From Arthrobacter rhizophilus (lineage in GTDB: Bacteria > Actinomycetota > Actinomycetes > Actinomycetales > Micrococcaceae), in the NCBI RefSeq assembly GCF_026241105.1, contig NZ_JAPFFT010000019.1, positions 30,991 through 94,990 on the forward strand: DNA of 64,000 nt. Direction: 5' to 3'. The position numbers were made by a program, and so were the translations under genes. Below are positions 32,967-44,373 of this stretch, one piece after another. The stretch's first letter is position 1; every line of letters begins with the position of its first letter. The notes below the pieces were generated by a model, which saw nothing but the letters and a program-made list of their open reading frames with translations, was not told the origin of the DNA and did no database searches.

Positions 32967-34463
32967 TCAGGCTTTGCCCGACTTCTTTCTCTTTTCCGGC
33001 CAGGGACCGACCTTTTCCTTGCGCGCGGACTCTTCCACACGAGACGTGTCAGCAAGGTCGCCCACCCTGTGGACCTTCAGGGAGTTCGTAGAGCCCGCCT
33101 GTCCGGGAGGCGAACCGGCAGCAATGACCACAAGGTCACCATTCTCTACGATCTTCATTTCCAGAAGGCTGCGGTCAACCTGGGCAGTCATGGCGTCGGT
33201 GTGCCCCACCATGGGAACCAGGACCGGCCGGATGCCCCATGTCAGCGCCAGCTGGTTCCAGACCTGCTCCACCGGGGTGAAGGCAAAGACCGGCTTGACT
33301 GGGCGCAGACGGGACAGGCGGCGGGCTGAGTCACCGGACTGCGTGAACGTACAGATGTACTTTGCGTCCAGCTGGTCGGCGATTTCGACGGCGGCACGCG
33401 TGATAGCGCCACCGCGGGTCTTGGGCTTGGTACCCAGCGGAGGAACGCGCTCAAGGCCGTGTTCTTCAGTGGACTCGATGATCCTGGCCATCGTCTTGAC
33501 GGTCTCGATCGGGAACTTGCCCACGCTGGTCTCGCCGGAGAGCATGACCGCATCGGCGCCATCGAGCACGGCGTTGGCGCAGTCCGATGCCTCGGCGCGG
33601 GTGGGACGGGGGTTGTCGATCATCGACTCAAGGACCTGAGTAGCAACGATGACGGGCTTCGCCCAACGGCGTGCCAGCTCGATCGCGCGCTTCTGCACGA
33701 TCGGCACTTCCTCAAGCGGAAGCTCCACGCCCAAGTCGCCACGGGCAACCATTATGGCGTCGAAGGCGTCGATGATTTCGTGGAGCTGGGCCACTGCCTG
33801 CGGCTTCTCGATCTTGGCAATCACCGGCACGCGGCGGCCTGCTTCGTCCATGATTTCGTGCACGCGCTTGATGTCGGATGCATCACGAACGAAGGACAGC
33901 GCAACCATGTCTACGCCGCGCTTCAAGGCCCAGCGGAGATCGTCCTCGTCCTTTTCGCTCAGCGCGGGGACGTTGACAGCAACGCCAGGCAGGTTGATGC
34001 CCTTGTTGTTGGAAACCCAGCCACCGACCGTCACCTCGGCAACTACCTTGACATCGTCAACCTCGATGGCACGAAGTGCAACCTTGCCATCGTCGATCAG
34101 CAGTGCGTCGCCGACGTTGACATCTTCTGTAAGGCTCTTGAGCGTGGTGGAGCAGATGTCCTTGGTCCCCGGAACGTCCGCGGTGGTGATGGTGAACGTG
34201 TCACCGACAGCGAGTTCGTGGGGGCCGTCGACGAAGCGGCCGAGCCGGATCTTCGGGCCTTGCAAGTCGGCCATGATGGCAACGGGCTTGTGGAGCTGGG
34301 CGGCGGCTTTGCGGACGTTCTCGTACGTGATGTCGTGTACCGAGTAGTCGCCATGGCTCATGTTCATGCGGGCGACGTCGACGCCGGCTTCCAGCACCGC
34401 GAGGGTGTTGTCAAAGCTGGAAATTGCCGGTCCGAACGTTGCCACGATTTTTGCGCGTCTCAT
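32967..34463 (-). CDS. pyk: Pyruvate kinase
   Basis: A 498-residue pyruvate kinase, which transfers phosphate from phosphoenolpyruvate to ADP in glycolysis. MRRAKIVATFGPAISSFDNT opens the protein, then ARMNMSHGDYS, the K+/Mg2+ and catalytic segment VIAKIEKPQAV (catalytic Lys), MVARGDLGVELPLEEVP and TQVLESMIDNPRPTRAEASD. The C-terminal effector domain ends in a charged tail after SLKVHRVGDL. It follows gltBD on the minus strand after 57 bases and ends at a strong terminator, so it may be expressed both with gltBD and from its own promoter. Confidence 0.96.
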   Translation of the reverse strand: MRRAKIVATFGPAISSFDNTLAVLEAGVDVARMNMSHGDYSVHDITYENVRKAAAQLHKPVAIMADLQGPKIRLGRFVDGPHELAVGDTFTITTADVPGTKDICSTTLKSLTEDVNVGDALLIDDGKVALRAIEVDDVKVVAEVTVGGWVSNNKGINLPGVAVNVPALSEKDEDDLRWALKRGVDMVALSFVRDASDIKRVHEIMDEAGRRVPVIAKIEKPQAVAQLHEIIDAFDAIMVARGDLGVELPLEEVPIVQKRAIELARRWAKPVIVATQVLESMIDNPRPTRAEASDCANAVLDGADAVMLSGETSVGKFPIETVKTMARIIESTEEHGLERVPPLGTKPKTRGGAITRAAVEIADQLDAKYICTFTQSGDSARRLSRLRPVKPVFAFTPVEQVWNQLALTWGIRPVLVPMVGHTDAMTAQVDRSLLEMKIVENGDLVVIAAGSPPGQAGSTNSLKVHRVGDLADTSRVEESARKEKVGPWPEKRKKSGKA

Positions 34464-34520
34464 ATACCTACCCTAGTAGTGTGCTGCAGTTGGAGTTGGG
34501 AAAGCGTCGTGCGCCGGCCC

Positions 34521-35978
34521 TTAGAGGACCGATATAGCCCGGTCGGTGGGGGCCACCGGCGCGGGGAGAATAGTGCTGCCCATCAGGAACTTGTCGACGG
34601 CGGCAGCGCATGCGCGGCCTTCGGCGATAGCCCAGACAATCAAGGACTGCCCGCGGCCGGCATCGCCTGCCACGAAAACGCCCTCGGTGTTGGTCATGTA
34701 GTACCCATCTCGGGCCACGTTGCCGCGGCCGTCGAATTCTGCGCTGACCTGTTCGGTGATACCGGCAGGTTCCGCGCCTGTAAAGCCAAGCGACAGCAAG
34801 ACCAGATCAGCCGGGATGACGCGTTCCGTGCCAGCCTTCGGCAGTCGCTTGCCGTCCACGAATTCGGTCTCGGCGACCTTGACCCCTGTGAGCTTGCCGT
34901 CTTCTCCGACAAATTCAACGGTGGAAGCCAGGTATGTGCGTTCGCCGCCCTCTTCGTGCGCGCTGGCAACCTCGAAGAGCGTGGGGAACGTCGGCCATGG
35001 CTGATGTGAGGCACGCTCAAGCGGGGGTTGCTTGCCGATCGCGAGGGTGGTGACAGACGCGGCGCCGTGTCGGTGTGCGGTGCCGAGGCAGTCGGCGCCG
35101 GTGTCTCCGCCACCGAGGATTATCACGTGCTTGCCCTTGGCATCGATCTGGCCTTCCACGGTTTCACCCGCAACCACGCGATTTGCAGGCACCAGGTAAT
35201 CCATGGCGAAATGGATGCCTTCGAGCTGGCGGCCGGGAATGGGAAGATCGCGCGGCACGGTAGCGCCAGTGGCGATCACCACGGAATCGTAGCGGCGTCG
35301 CAGCTGCTCCCACGTCACGTCGCTTCCGACAGCCACACCGGTACGGAACCGGGTGCCCTCTGCCTTCATCTGCTCGACGCGGCGGTCGACCTGTTCCTTC
35401 TCCATCTTGAAGTCGGGGATACCGTAGCGCAGCAGTCCCCCGATCTTGTCGTCGCGCTCGTAGACTGCCACCGTGTGTCCGACGCGTGTCAGCTGCTGTG
35501 CAACTGCGAGCCCCGCGGGGCCGGAGCCGACGACGGCGACTGTCTTCCCGGAGAGGCGCGTCGGCGGAAGCGGTTGCACCCAGCCGTTTTCGAAGGCGTC
35601 GTCGATGATGGAAACTTCAACCTGCTTGATGGTCACAGCGGGCTGGTTGATGCCCAAAACACAGGATGCTTCACAGGGCGCGGGACACAACCGGCCCGTG
35701 AACTCCGGGAAGTTGTTGGTGGCGTGCAAGCGTTCAATCGCTTCCTCGCCCTTTCCGCGCCACGTGAGGTCGTTCCACTCAGGGATGAGGTTCCCCAGGG
35801 GGCAGCCTTGGTGGCAGAACGGAACGCCGCAGTCCATGCAGCGGCCGGCCTGGCTCTTGAGCACGCCCTTGTCCTGGGCCTCATAGACTTCCTTCCAGTC
35901 CATGATGCGGACAGGAACAGGACGGCGTGGCTGCGTCTCGCGCTGCCGGACTTTCAGAAATCCGCGTGGATCAGCCAC
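34521..35978 (-). CDS. gltD: Glutamate synthase small (beta) subunit
   Basis: A 485-residue NADPH-oxidising subunit of glutamate synthase. The N-terminal cysteine clusters [17 protein letters not shown] and [13 protein letters not shown] bind [4Fe-4S] centres. Then come an FAD site ([20 protein letters not shown]) and an NADPH site ([20 protein letters not shown]). Electrons pass to GltB. The start is a GTG at 35978, with GGAGGTAACCG before it, and overlaps the gltB stop by eight bases, so the subunits are coupled. Confidence 0.95.
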   Translation of the reverse strand: MADPRGFLKVRQRETQPRRPVPVRIMDWKEVYEAQDKGVLKSQAGRCMDCGVPFCHQGCPLGNLIPEWNDLTWRGKGEEAIERLHATNNFPEFTGRLCPAPCEASCVLGINQPAVTIKQVEVSIIDDAFENGWVQPLPPTRLSGKTVAVVGSGPAGLAVAQQLTRVGHTVAVYERDDKIGGLLRYGIPDFKMEKEQVDRRVEQMKAEGTRFRTGVAVGSDVTWEQLRRRYDSVVIATGATVPRDLPIPGRQLEGIHFAMDYLVPANRVVAGETVEGQIDAKGKHVIILGGGDTGADCLGTAHRHGAASVTTLAIGKQPPLERASHQPWPTFPTLFEVASAHEEGGERTYLASTVEFVGEDGKLTGVKVAETEFVDGKRLPKAGTERVIPADLVLLSLGFTGAEPAGITEQVSAEFDGRGNVARDGYYMTNTEGVFVAGDAGRGQSLIVWAIAEGRACAAAVDKFLMGSTILPAPVAPTDRAISVL

Positions 35979-38900
35979 CGGTTACCTCCAGGATTCGAGA
36001 CCATACTTCTTCGCCATCGGGATCTAGGCCCTCTTCGATGGCGTCGAGACGGGTTTGCAGGACTGCGGCGTAGTCGCGCGGCAGAACTTTGGTGATGCGG
36101 GCAGCGGTATCGTCGAAGTTTTCGAGCAAGCGGCCTGCGAGGACGGATTCGGTTTCTTCCAGGTGCTTGACCAGGAGGCCGTGGACGATGGTTCGGTCCT
36201 CGTCGTCAAGCTCAAGCAACTGCAGCTCGCCGGTGTCCAAGGCTTGCTTGTTAACCCGGGCAGGCTGGAGGTCCAGCACGTAGGCGGTACCACCGGACAT
36301 GCCCGCACCGAAGTTGCGGCCCGTGCGGCCGATGATCAGCGTCTGGCCGCCGGTCATGTACTCGCAACCGTGGTCACCGATGCCTTCGACGACCGCGGTG
36401 GCACCCGAGTTGCGCACCAGGAATCGTTCGCCTACCTGGCCGCGCAGGAACATTTCTCCGCTCGTGGCACCGTAGCCGATCACGTTGCCGGCGATGACGT
36501 TCCGTTCAGCCTGGAAAACGTTGGTGCGGTCCGGGCGGACGATGATGCGTCCACCGGAGAGGCCCTTGCCCACGTAGTCGTTCGAGTCGCCGAACATACG
36601 AAGGGTGATGCCGGCGGGAAGGAAGGCGCCCAGCGATTGCCCGGCGGTGCCTTTGAGCGTGATGTCGATAGTGTCGGTGGCGAGCAGATCGATGCCGAAC
36701 GTCTTGGTCACGACGTGCCCCAGCATGGTGCCCACGGAACGGTCCGTGTTGATGACGTCAACCGCGATCTTCACCGGCGTGCGGTCGCTCAATGCCTCCG
36801 CAGCCATACCGATGAGGCGCTGGTCGAAGTGCTTGTCGAGCTCGTGGTTCTGACCGGTGAGGTTCCGCAGGGGAACGTCGTCGTCGAACTCGAGGCCGTG
36901 CAGGATCGGGTCGAGATCGAGCCCCTCGGCCTTCCAGTGGTCGATCGCTTCGCGGGTGTCCAAGAATTCTGCGTGGCCGATCGCCTCTTCGAGGCTGCGG
37001 AAGCCAAGCTCGGCCAGCAGTTCACGGACTTCCTCGGCAAGGAACTCGAAGAAGTTGACCACGAATTCCGGCTTGCCGTTGAAGCGCGAACGAAGCTCAG
37101 GGTTCTGGGTTGCGACGCCAACCGGGCAGGTGTCGAGGTGGCAGACGCGCATCATGATGCAGCCGGAAACCACCAGGGGCGCGGTCGCGAAGCCGTACTC
37201 CTCGGCACCGAGCAAAGCCGCGATGACGACGTCGCGGCCGGTCTTGAGCTGGCCGTCCACCTGAACCACGACGCGATCTCGGAGCCCGTTGAGCATGAGC
37301 GTCTGCTGGGTCTCGGCAAGGCCGAGCTCCCAGGGAACACCCGCATGCTTGAGCGAGTTCAGCGGCGAGGCTCCGGTTCCGCCGTCGTGCCCTGAGACGA
37401 GCACGACGTCGGCCTTCGCCTTGGTGACGCCGGCGGCCACCGTGCCGATCCCGACTTCGGAAACAAGCTTCACGTGCACGCGTGCCGACGGATTGGCCCG
37501 CTTGGCATCGTAAATGAGCTGCGCGAGGTCTTCGATCGAATAGATGTCGTGGTGCGGGGGCGGGGAAATGAGCCCGACGCCGGGGGTCGAGTGACGCGTC
37601 CGGGCTACCCAGGGGTATACCTTCTGCGCCATCAGCTGGCCACCTTCACCGGGCTTGGCGCCCTGGGCCATCTTGATCTGGATGTCCTCGGCGTTGGTCA
37701 GGTACAGGCTGGTCACGCCAAAACGGCCCGAAGCGATCTGCTTGATGGCGGAGCGGCGCTCAGGATCCAGCAGCCGGTCCACGTCTTCGCCGCCTTCACC
37801 GGTGTTGGACTTGGCGCCCAGCCGGTTCATGGCGATTGCAAGCGTTTCGTGGGCTTCCTTGGAGATGGAGCCGTAGCTCATGGCTCCCGTCGAGAAGCGC
37901 TTCACGATGCTGGAAACGGGCTCGACCTCCTCGAGCGGCACGGCAGGGCGCAGGCTGTCCTTGAACTTCAGGAGCCCACGGAGGGTCATCAGGTTCTCGG
38001 ACTGATCGTCAATGCCCTTGGTGTAGGACTTGAAGATGTCGTACCGGCGTTCGCGGGTTGCGTGCTGCAACCGGAAGACGGTCTCCGGGTTGAACAGGTG
38101 CGGTTCGCCGTCGCGGCGCCACTGGTATTCGCCGCCGCCTAGCAGCGGGCGGTGCGGCAGCTCGATGCCGCCTTCCGGGTAGGCCATCTGGTGGCGTGCG
38201 GAAACTTCGGCAGCGATGACGTCCAGGCCCACGCCACCCAACTGCGAGTGGGTGCCGGAGAAGAATTCGTCCACGAGGTCCTGGGACAGGCCCAGTGCTT
38301 CGAAAGTCTGGGCGCCGGTGTATGAGGCCACCGTGGAAATACCCATCTTGGACATGATCTTCAAGACGCCCTTGCCGAGGCCCTTGATGAGGTTGTAGAC
38401 GCCGTCTTCCGGGGTCACACCCACTACCTCGCCGGTGCTGATGAGCTGCTCCACGGATTCCATGGCCAGGTACGGGTTCACGGCGGAAGCGCCGAAGCCG
38501 ACGAGCACGGCCACGTGGTGCGTTTCGCGGACGTCGCCGGCCTCGACTACCAGGGCGGTCTTGGTGCGGTTGGCGCTGCGGAGCAAGTGGTGGTGCACTG
38601 CACTGACGAGCAGAAGAGACGGGATCGGTGCCCACTGCGCGTTGGAGTCGCGGTCGGACAGAACGATGTACTGCACGCCGCGGTTGATCGCACCGGACAC
38701 CTGCTCGCAGATTTCGGTGAGGCGGCTGCGCAGGGCTGCTTCGCCGCCTTCCGGACGGTAGAGGCCCCGGACCTTCATGGCGACTTTGTCGCCGTCGGCG
38801 TTTTCGATATTAGCGATCTTGGCGAGCTGGTCGTTGTTGATCACCGGGAACGGCAGGGAGATCTGCGGCTGGCGCACCTGCCCGACGTCGAGGAGGTTGC

Positions 38901-40584
38901 CGTTGGGACCGATGGCGCACTTCAGCGAGGTAACGAGCTCTTCGCGGATCGCGTCCAGCGGCGGGTTGGTGACCTGGGCGAAGGACTGCACAAAGTAGTC
39001 GAACAGCAGGCGCGGACGCTTGGACAGCACTGCAACCGGGGTGTCGGAGCCCATGGCGCCGAGCGGTTCGGCACCGGTACGGGCCATTGGACCGAGGAGG
39101 ATCTTCAGTTCCTCGGTGGTGTAACCGAAAGTCCGCTGGCGGATGTTCACGGATGCAGCCGTGTGCAGCACGTGCTCGCGCTCAGGGAGATCGTTGAGGT
39201 CGATCAGGTTGTCCTTGACCCACTCAGCCCAAGGGTTCGCGGCGGCGACCTCGGCCTTGACCTCTGCGTCGTCGATGATGCGACCGGCCTCGGTGTCCAC
39301 CAGGAACATCTTGCCCGGTGAAACGCGGCCCTTCTTGACTACCTTGGCGGCTTCGACGTCGATCACGCCGACTTCGGAGGCGAAGATGATCAGGCCATCT
39401 TCGGTGATCCAGTAGCGGCCAGGGCGCAGGCCGTTGCGGTCCAGGGTCGCGCCAACAAGATTGCCGTCGGTGAAGGACACGGCTGCGGGGCCGTCCCACG
39501 GCTCCATGAGCAGCGAGTGGTATTCGTAGAAGGCGCGGCGTGCGGGATCCATGGTGGCGTGGTTTTCCCAGGCCTCCGGGATCATCATCATGATCGAGTG
39601 CGTGATGGGGCGGCCGGAAAGCCAGAGCAGCTCGGCAACCTCATCAAAGGACGCGGAGTCCGAAGCACCCGGGGTGCAGATGGGGTACAACTCTTCAGGG
39701 GAATCGCCCAGCAGGGGGTTCGCGAGTTGGGACTGGCGGGCCCGCATCCAGTTCCGGTTGCCCTTGACGGTGTTGATTTCGCCGTTGTGGGCAATGGTGC
39801 GGAACGGCTGGGCGAGGGGCCACGAGGGGAAGGTGTTCGTGGAGAATCTCGAGTGCACGATCGCCAGCTTGGTCTTGAAGCGATTGTCCGAAAGGTCCGG
39901 GTAGAACGGTTCCAGCTGGGCCGTGGTCAGCATGCCCTTGTACACGATGGTGCGCGAGGACAGCGACGGGAAGTAGACGCCGAACTTGTTCTGTGCGCGC
40001 TTGCGGATACGCCAGGCGCGGGAGTCCAGTTCGTTGCGGTCCAGCACCTCGCCCGTAGCGGAGGCAAAGAAAGGCTGTGAGAAGTAAGGCATGCAGGCAC
40101 GGGCCATGGCGCCGACCAGGTCCCCAACCACCGGTACCTCGCGCCAGCCAAGAACCGTCAGGCCCTCGTCCACCGCAAGCGCCTCGATGCCGGCCTTCGC
40201 GGTCTCAGCTTCGCGGGTTTCGGCCGGCAGGAAGGCAGTGCCAACGACGTACTGGCCCGGTGCAGGCAGCTCGAACTCGGCGACGGCCCGGAAGAACTCG
40301 TCCGGAACCTGCATCAGGAGGCCGGCGCCGTCGCCGGTGCCTTCGTCGGCGCCGACGGCGCCGCGGTGTTCAAGGTTGCGCAGGGCAGTCAGGGCCGCTT
40401 CCACGATGTCGTAGCCGGGTTCACCACGCAGGGTGGCGATAATGGCCAGGCCGCAAGCGTCCTTCTCCTGCTCAGGGTTGTAGAGTCCCTGGGCCTCCGG
40501 GAGCGCAGCGAAACGCTTGAAGGGCGACATGGCACCCTGCGGTTCGACTGCTTCGGACCAACTTGGGTTATGAAGATGGGTCAT
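35971..40584 (-). CDS. gltB: Glutamate synthase large (alpha) subunit
   Basis: A 1537-residue protein, normal for NADPH-GOGAT. A propeptide precedes Cys in [15 protein letters not shown]; that Cys becomes the N-terminal nucleophile of the class II glutaminase domain. The central and FMN/[3Fe-4S] synthase domains follow ([20 protein letters not shown]; cluster region [15 protein letters not shown]), then the beta-helix C-terminal domain ([20 protein letters not shown]). It makes two glutamates from glutamine and 2-oxoglutarate. The ATG at 40584 has GAGGAAGGAC upstream. Cytoplasmic complex with GltD. Confidence 0.96.
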   Translation of the reverse strand: MTHLHNPSWSEAVEPQGAMSPFKRFAALPEAQGLYNPEQEKDACGLAIIATLRGEPGYDIVEAALTALRNLEHRGAVGADEGTGDGAGLLMQVPDEFFRAVAEFELPAPGQYVVGTAFLPAETREAETAKAGIEALAVDEGLTVLGWREVPVVGDLVGAMARACMPYFSQPFFASATGEVLDRNELDSRAWRIRKRAQNKFGVYFPSLSSRTIVYKGMLTTAQLEPFYPDLSDNRFKTKLAIVHSRFSTNTFPSWPLAQPFRTIAHNGEINTVKGNRNWMRARQSQLANPLLGDSPEELYPICTPGASDSASFDEVAELLWLSGRPITHSIMMMIPEAWENHATMDPARRAFYEYHSLLMEPWDGPAAVSFTDGNLVGATLDRNGLRPGRYWITEDGLIIFASEVGVIDVEAAKVVKKGRVSPGKMFLVDTEAGRIIDDAEVKAEVAAANPWAEWVKDNLIDLNDLPEREHVLHTAASVNIRQRTFGYTTEELKILLGPMARTGAEPLGAMGSDTPVAVLSKRPRLLFDYFVQSFAQVTNPPLDAIREELVTSLKCAIGPNGNLLDVGQVRQPQISLPFPVINNDQLAKIANIENADGDKVAMKVRGLYRPEGGEAALRSRLTEICEQVSGAINRGVQYIVLSDRDSNAQWAPIPSLLLVSAVHHHLLRSANRTKTALVVEAGDVRETHHVAVLVGFGASAVNPYLAMESVEQLISTGEVVGVTPEDGVYNLIKGLGKGVLKIMSKMGISTVASYTGAQTFEALGLSQDLVDEFFSGTHSQLGGVGLDVIAAEVSARHQMAYPEGGIELPHRPLLGGGEYQWRRDGEPHLFNPETVFRLQHATRERRYDIFKSYTKGIDDQSENLMTLRGLLKFKDSLRPAVPLEEVEPVSSIVKRFSTGAMSYGSISKEAHETLAIAMNRLGAKSNTGEGGEDVDRLLDPERRSAIKQIASGRFGVTSLYLTNAEDIQIKMAQGAKPGEGGQLMAQKVYPWVARTRHSTPGVGLISPPPHHDIYSIEDLAQLIYDAKRANPSARVHVKLVSEVGIGTVAAGVTKAKADVVLVSGHDGGTGASPLNSLKHAGVPWELGLAETQQTLMLNGLRDRVVVQVDGQLKTGRDVVIAALLGAEEYGFATAPLVVSGCIMMRVCHLDTCPVGVATQNPELRSRFNGKPEFVVNFFEFLAEEVRELLAELGFRSLEEAIGHAEFLDTREAIDHWKAEGLDLDPILHGLEFDDDVPLRNLTGQNHELDKHFDQRLIGMAAEALSDRTPVKIAVDVINTDRSVGTMLGHVVTKTFGIDLLATDTIDITLKGTAGQSLGAFLPAGITLRMFGDSNDYVGKGLSGGRIIVRPDRTNVFQAERNVIAGNVIGYGATSGEMFLRGQVGERFLVRNSGATAVVEGIGDHGCEYMTGGQTLIIGRTGRNFGAGMSGGTAYVLDLQPARVNKQALDTGELQLLELDDEDRTIVHGLLVKHLEETESVLAGRLLENFDDTAARITKVLPRDYAAVLQTRLDAIEEGLDPDGEEVWSRILEVTGG

Positions 40585-40846
40585 TGAAGACGTCCTTCCT
40601 CGAGATCGTGCGAATGGAAGGGACAACGTTGGCCCCACCTTGCCTGCCGTGTGACGGGCATAACAAAGCGCTAGTTACTTGAAATTGTAGGTCAGCGGAC
40701 AAGACGCAACGAACAGTTACGCTTGACCCTGACCCAAGCTTGACCGCGGAGCCTCTGTGTGCTGCCGGGCGACTGCCAAGGGTGCCACGACGCTGTGGCC
40801 GGGGGCCTCTGGGCGGTAGCCCGGTTCCCCTGTGCCGTAGCGCTGG

Positions 40847-42049
40847 CTACTTGGTGCTGCCAGCTTCCGGCCCGGATCCGGGGGCGCTGCTGGCGGTGGT
40901 TTCGGTGGACGCGGAGCCGGAATCCGACGTGACGCCGGCGTGTGACTCCTCGGCCGTTTCCGTTGGCTCAGCAGTATGGCCCAGATCGCTTTGGTTATTC
41001 CGGAGATTACCATGTGCACCGGTATCTGAGACAGATCCGTCCGCATCATGGTCCGTTGTACCGGTCACAATTGTGCTGTTGGTCTCATCGTTCACATCGC
41101 CGGAGTCATCCGTGCTTGAGTCATCTGCGCCGACGGCCACGGCAGCAGATTCGCGGCCGGGAAGGTACGCGGTATCCGGCACTGGCCTGCCGCGCAGGCT
41201 CAGCACGATGAAGACGATAACCGCCGCGACGAACACGAAGATGCTCGTCCATACGTTGAGCCGTGTGGTGATGCCGAAGAGGTTGATCTGTTCTGCGTCG
41301 TCAATCCGCAGGGCTTCGATCCACACCCGGCCAAGCGTGTAGTAAATGGCGTACAGCCAGAAGAGCCTGCCACGGCGGAAGTGGAAGCGGCGGTCCAGGA
41401 CAAGCAGGATCGCGACGCCGATGAGGTTCCAGAGGGATTCGTAAAGGAACGTCGGGTGGAACAGAGTGCTGCTGGGCATCCCGGCGGGGAAGTTCGGGCT
41501 ATTGGGATCGATCTGCAGCCCCCAGGGCAGGGTGGTGGGGCCGCCGAAGAGTTCCTGGTTGAACCAGTTCCCCCAGCGCCCGATTGCTTGGGCCAGCAAC
41601 AGACCCGGGGCCGCGGCGTCGAGGAATGCAGTGAGCTTGACGCCGGAGCGGCGGCAGCCTAGCCAGGCACCGAAAACGCCGAGAACCACGGCGCCCCAGA
41701 TGCCCAGGCCACCCCGCCAAATCTGCGGTATCAGGGAGAGGTCGCCGGTGCCGTTGAAACCCGGGCCGAAATACGCATCGGGCGAGGAGAACACGTGGTA
41801 CAGACGGCCGCCCACAATGCCGAACGGGATCGCCCAGATGGCGATGTCCCACAGGCTGCCTTCTGGCGTGCCGCGACGCTTCCAGCGCACGGCTGTGAGC
41901 CAGAGTCCCAGGATGATTCCCAGGAGAATGCACAGGGCATACGCGTGGATGCGGAGAGACCCCCAAGGAAGCGGAATATCGAATCCGGACCATGAGGGGC
42001 TCGGAATGCTCATGGGAGCCATTGCCGCGGCGTGGAGGAGACTCTGCAT
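40847..42049 (-). CDS. lgt: Prolipoprotein diacylglyceryl transferase
   Basis: A 400-residue membrane enzyme that adds diacylglycerol to the lipobox Cys of prolipoproteins. Seven hydrophobic segments are visible. The family signature AIGRWGNWFNQELFGGPT holds the essential Arg 158 and Asn 161, with FGIVGGRLYHV earlier. About 110 residues beyond the usual end are rich in Ser, Thr, Asp and Glu and look disordered, a feature of several actinobacterial Lgt proteins. It follows trpA by 19 bases, a common neighbourhood in this group. Confidence 0.94.
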   Translation of the reverse strand: MQSLLHAAAMAPMSIPSPSWSGFDIPLPWGSLRIHAYALCILLGIILGLWLTAVRWKRRGTPEGSLWDIAIWAIPFGIVGGRLYHVFSSPDAYFGPGFNGTGDLSLIPQIWRGGLGIWGAVVLGVFGAWLGCRRSGVKLTAFLDAAAPGLLLAQAIGRWGNWFNQELFGGPTTLPWGLQIDPNSPNFPAGMPSSTLFHPTFLYESLWNLIGVAILLVLDRRFHFRRGRLFWLYAIYYTLGRVWIEALRIDDAEQINLFGITTRLNVWTSIFVFVAAVIVFIVLSLRGRPVPDTAYLPGRESAAVAVGADDSSTDDSGDVNDETNSTIVTGTTDHDADGSVSDTGAHGNLRNNQSDLGHTAEPTETAEESHAGVTSDSGSASTETTASSAPGSGPEAGSTK

Positions 42050-42068
42050 TGTCTACGCTTTTCCTTTT

Positions 42069-42881
42069 CTAGGCCTGTGCGGTTGCCCGGCCGAGGCCGG
42101 CGCTGAGGTTCTTGGTGAGTTGCGCGACGGCGTCAACGCCGCCGTCGCGGATGGCCGCAACCAGCGCGGTCCCGACGATGACGCCGTCCGCGTATGCCGC
42201 AATCTCGCGGACGTGGTCGGCGTTGGAGACTCCGAGCCCGACGCAGACCCGTTCGGCGCCGGCTGCATGCGTGTCCGCAACGACCTTCTCGGCGCTGCTG
42301 CTGACCGACTGCCGGGTTCCGGTGACACCCATGATGGACACTGCGTAGACGAAGCCGCGGCTCGCCTCGACAGTCATGGCCAGGCGTTCCGGCGTGGACG
42401 ATGGTGCCACGAGGAACACCCGGTCCAGTCCATACTTGTCGGATGCCGCAAACCATTCGGCCGCTTCGTCCGGAATGAGGTCCGGCGTGATGAGTCCGGC
42501 TCCCCCGGCTTCGGCCAGCCTGCGTGAAAACTCGTCAACACCCATGCGCATCACGGGGTTCCAATAGGTCATGACCAGCACTGCGGCGTCCGTGGCTGCG
42601 GTGATGCCAGCCACGACGTCGAAGACACTGGCCACGCGGAATCCATTGGCGATTGCCTCCGTGGTCGCAGCCTGGATGACAGCGCCGTCCATGACAGGGT
42701 CCGAATATGGGATGCCGATTTCAATGAGGTCGGCGCCGTTGCGGGCCATGGCAATGCCGGCATCGATGCTTGACTGAACGTCCGGGTAGCCTGCGGGCAG
42801 GTAACCGATCAACGCGGCCCGGCCTTGTGCCTTGGCGCGGTCGATCGCGGCCGCGGACTTGCTGGTCATCTGCTCAGTCAT
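42069..42881 (-). CDS. trpA: Tryptophan synthase alpha subunit
   Basis: A 270-residue TIM-barrel subunit that cleaves indole-3-glycerol phosphate to indole. Catalytic Glu 54 and Asp 65 lie in DLIEIGIPYSDPVMDG with the standard spacing of eleven. Phosphate-binding loops GLGVSNADHVREI and ADGVIVGTALVAAI close the barrel. The start overlaps the end of trpB by one base. Confidence 0.95.
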   Translation of the reverse strand: MTEQMTSKSAAAIDRAKAQGRAALIGYLPAGYPDVQSSIDAGIAMARNGADLIEIGIPYSDPVMDGAVIQAATTEAIANGFRVASVFDVVAGITAATDAAVLVMTYWNPVMRMGVDEFSRRLAEAGGAGLITPDLIPDEAAEWFAASDKYGLDRVFLVAPSSTPERLAMTVEASRGFVYAVSIMGVTGTRQSVSSSAEKVVADTHAAGAERVCVGLGVSNADHVREIAAYADGVIVGTALVAAIRDGGVDAVAQLTKNLSAGLGRATAQA

Positions 42882-44263
42882 CAGTTCTGGTCCTTGCTTG
42901 CTTCTTCAATGCTGATCTCAAGGTTGCTGCGTTCCGCCGGACCCTTGGGCTTGCGGGTGGAGAGCGTGGTTCCCTTGACGTTGCCGTTTTCATCCAGCAT
43001 GTCGAACCATGCCGCCGCGGTTTCCACGTCCTTGTCACCGCGTCCGGACAGGTTCACGATGATGATCGTGTCCGCCGGGTTCTCCTTGCCCTCAGTGAGC
43101 TTCTTGCCCACCTTGATGGCCCCGGCGAGGGCGTGGGAGGACTCGATGGCCGGGATAATGCCCTCTGTCCGGCAGAGCAGGCGGAACGCGTCCATGGCTT
43201 CCGTGTCCGTGATGGGCTCGTACGTCACGCGGCCGATGTCCGCGAGATAGGAATGCTCAGGACCGACGCTCGGGTAGTCCAGGCCTGCGGAAATCGAGTG
43301 GGACTCGATGGTCTGGCCGTCCTCGTCCTGCATGAGGTAGGACCGGGCGCCGTGCAGCACGCCGGGGCGTCCGAGAGTGATGGCGGCTGCGTGACGTCCG
43401 GTTTCCACTCCGTCTCCGCCGGCCTCAAAGCCGTAGATTTTCACGGAGGCATCGTCCAGGAAGCTGTGGAAAAGGCCGATAGCGTTGGAACCGCCGCCGA
43501 TGCAGGCACAGATAGCGTCGGGCAGTTTGCCGGTCTGCTCCAGGATCTGGGCGCGTGCTTCCTCGCCGATTACTTCGTGGAAGAAGCGAACCATCGCCGG
43601 GAACGGGTGGGCCCCGGCCGCGGTCCCCAGCAGGTAATGCGTGTTGTCCACATTGGACACCCAGTCGCGAAGGGCGTCGTTGATGGCGTCCTTGAGGGTC
43701 TGTGAACCATTGGTCACAGGAACCACAGTGGCGCCCAGGAGTTGCATGCGGGCAACGTTGAGGGCCTGCCGCCGGCAGTCCTCAGCGCCCATGTAAACCA
43801 CGCATTCCAACCCCAGGAGCGCAGCGGCCGTGGCACTGGCAACGCCGTGCTGGCCGGCACCGGTCTCAGCGATGACGCGCGTCTTGCCCATGCGCTTGGC
43901 CAGCAAAGCCTGGCCGAGGACGTTGTTGATCTTGTGGGATCCGGTGTGGTTCAGGTCTTCGCGCTTGAGGAAAATGCGTGCCCCGCCGGCATGCTCGGAG
44001 AAACGCTTCGCTTCCGTGAGCAGTGACGGACGTCCGGAGTAGTTCTTGTTGAGATCCTTCAGCTGGGCGAGGAACTCAGGATCGGCCTTGGCTTTCTCGA
44101 ACGTGTCCTGGACCTCGTCCAGCGCGGCGATGAGGGACTCAGGCATCCAGCGTCCGCCGTATGAGCCAAAGTACGGCCCTGCAGCGTTGCGCAGCGAAGC
44201 TCCGCCTTGTAGGAACGCGTCGGCCGCATTCTCTTCCGAGTTGGCTGTTGGTGCGTCCACCAT
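42881..44263 (-). CDS. trpB: Tryptophan synthase beta subunit
   Basis: A PLP enzyme joining indole and serine. The PLP Lys is in [13 protein letters not shown], the phosphate loop is [12 protein letters not shown], and the family motif [20 protein letters not shown] is intact. The ATG at 44263 (460 residues) has GGTGAG four bases upstream and is preferred; a GTG three codons earlier (44272) is also possible. The C-terminus runs about 30 residues past the conserved GRGDKD region. trpA overlaps its end. Confidence 0.95.
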   Translation of the reverse strand: MVDAPTANSEENAADAFLQGGASLRNAAGPYFGSYGGRWMPESLIAALDEVQDTFEKAKADPEFLAQLKDLNKNYSGRPSLLTEAKRFSEHAGGARIFLKREDLNHTGSHKINNVLGQALLAKRMGKTRVIAETGAGQHGVASATAAALLGLECVVYMGAEDCRRQALNVARMQLLGATVVPVTNGSQTLKDAINDALRDWVSNVDNTHYLLGTAAGAHPFPAMVRFFHEVIGEEARAQILEQTGKLPDAICACIGGGSNAIGLFHSFLDDASVKIYGFEAGGDGVETGRHAAAITLGRPGVLHGARSYLMQDEDGQTIESHSISAGLDYPSVGPEHSYLADIGRVTYEPITDTEAMDAFRLLCRTEGIIPAIESSHALAGAIKVGKKLTEGKENPADTIIIVNLSGRGDKDVETAAAWFDMLDENGNVKGTTLSTRKPKGPAERSNLEISIEEASKDQN

Positions 44264-44373
44264 CAGTCTCACCGTCCTGTTCAGTTGGTAGTTGAGTTTT
44301 TCCAGGAGCCGCCGGACAGCCGCCAGCCGCGATGTCCGCTGCTGTCCGTTCCAGGCCGCGAATCAGGACAGTC

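Noticed and set aside
33459..35009. A 516-codon plus-strand frame opposite pyk and gltD.
   Set aside because: It crosses two intact housekeeping genes and their gap, with composition typical of antisense frames.
36055..37395. A 446-codon plus-strand frame inside gltB.
   Set aside because: Antisense to conserved glutamate synthase sequence; no start signal.
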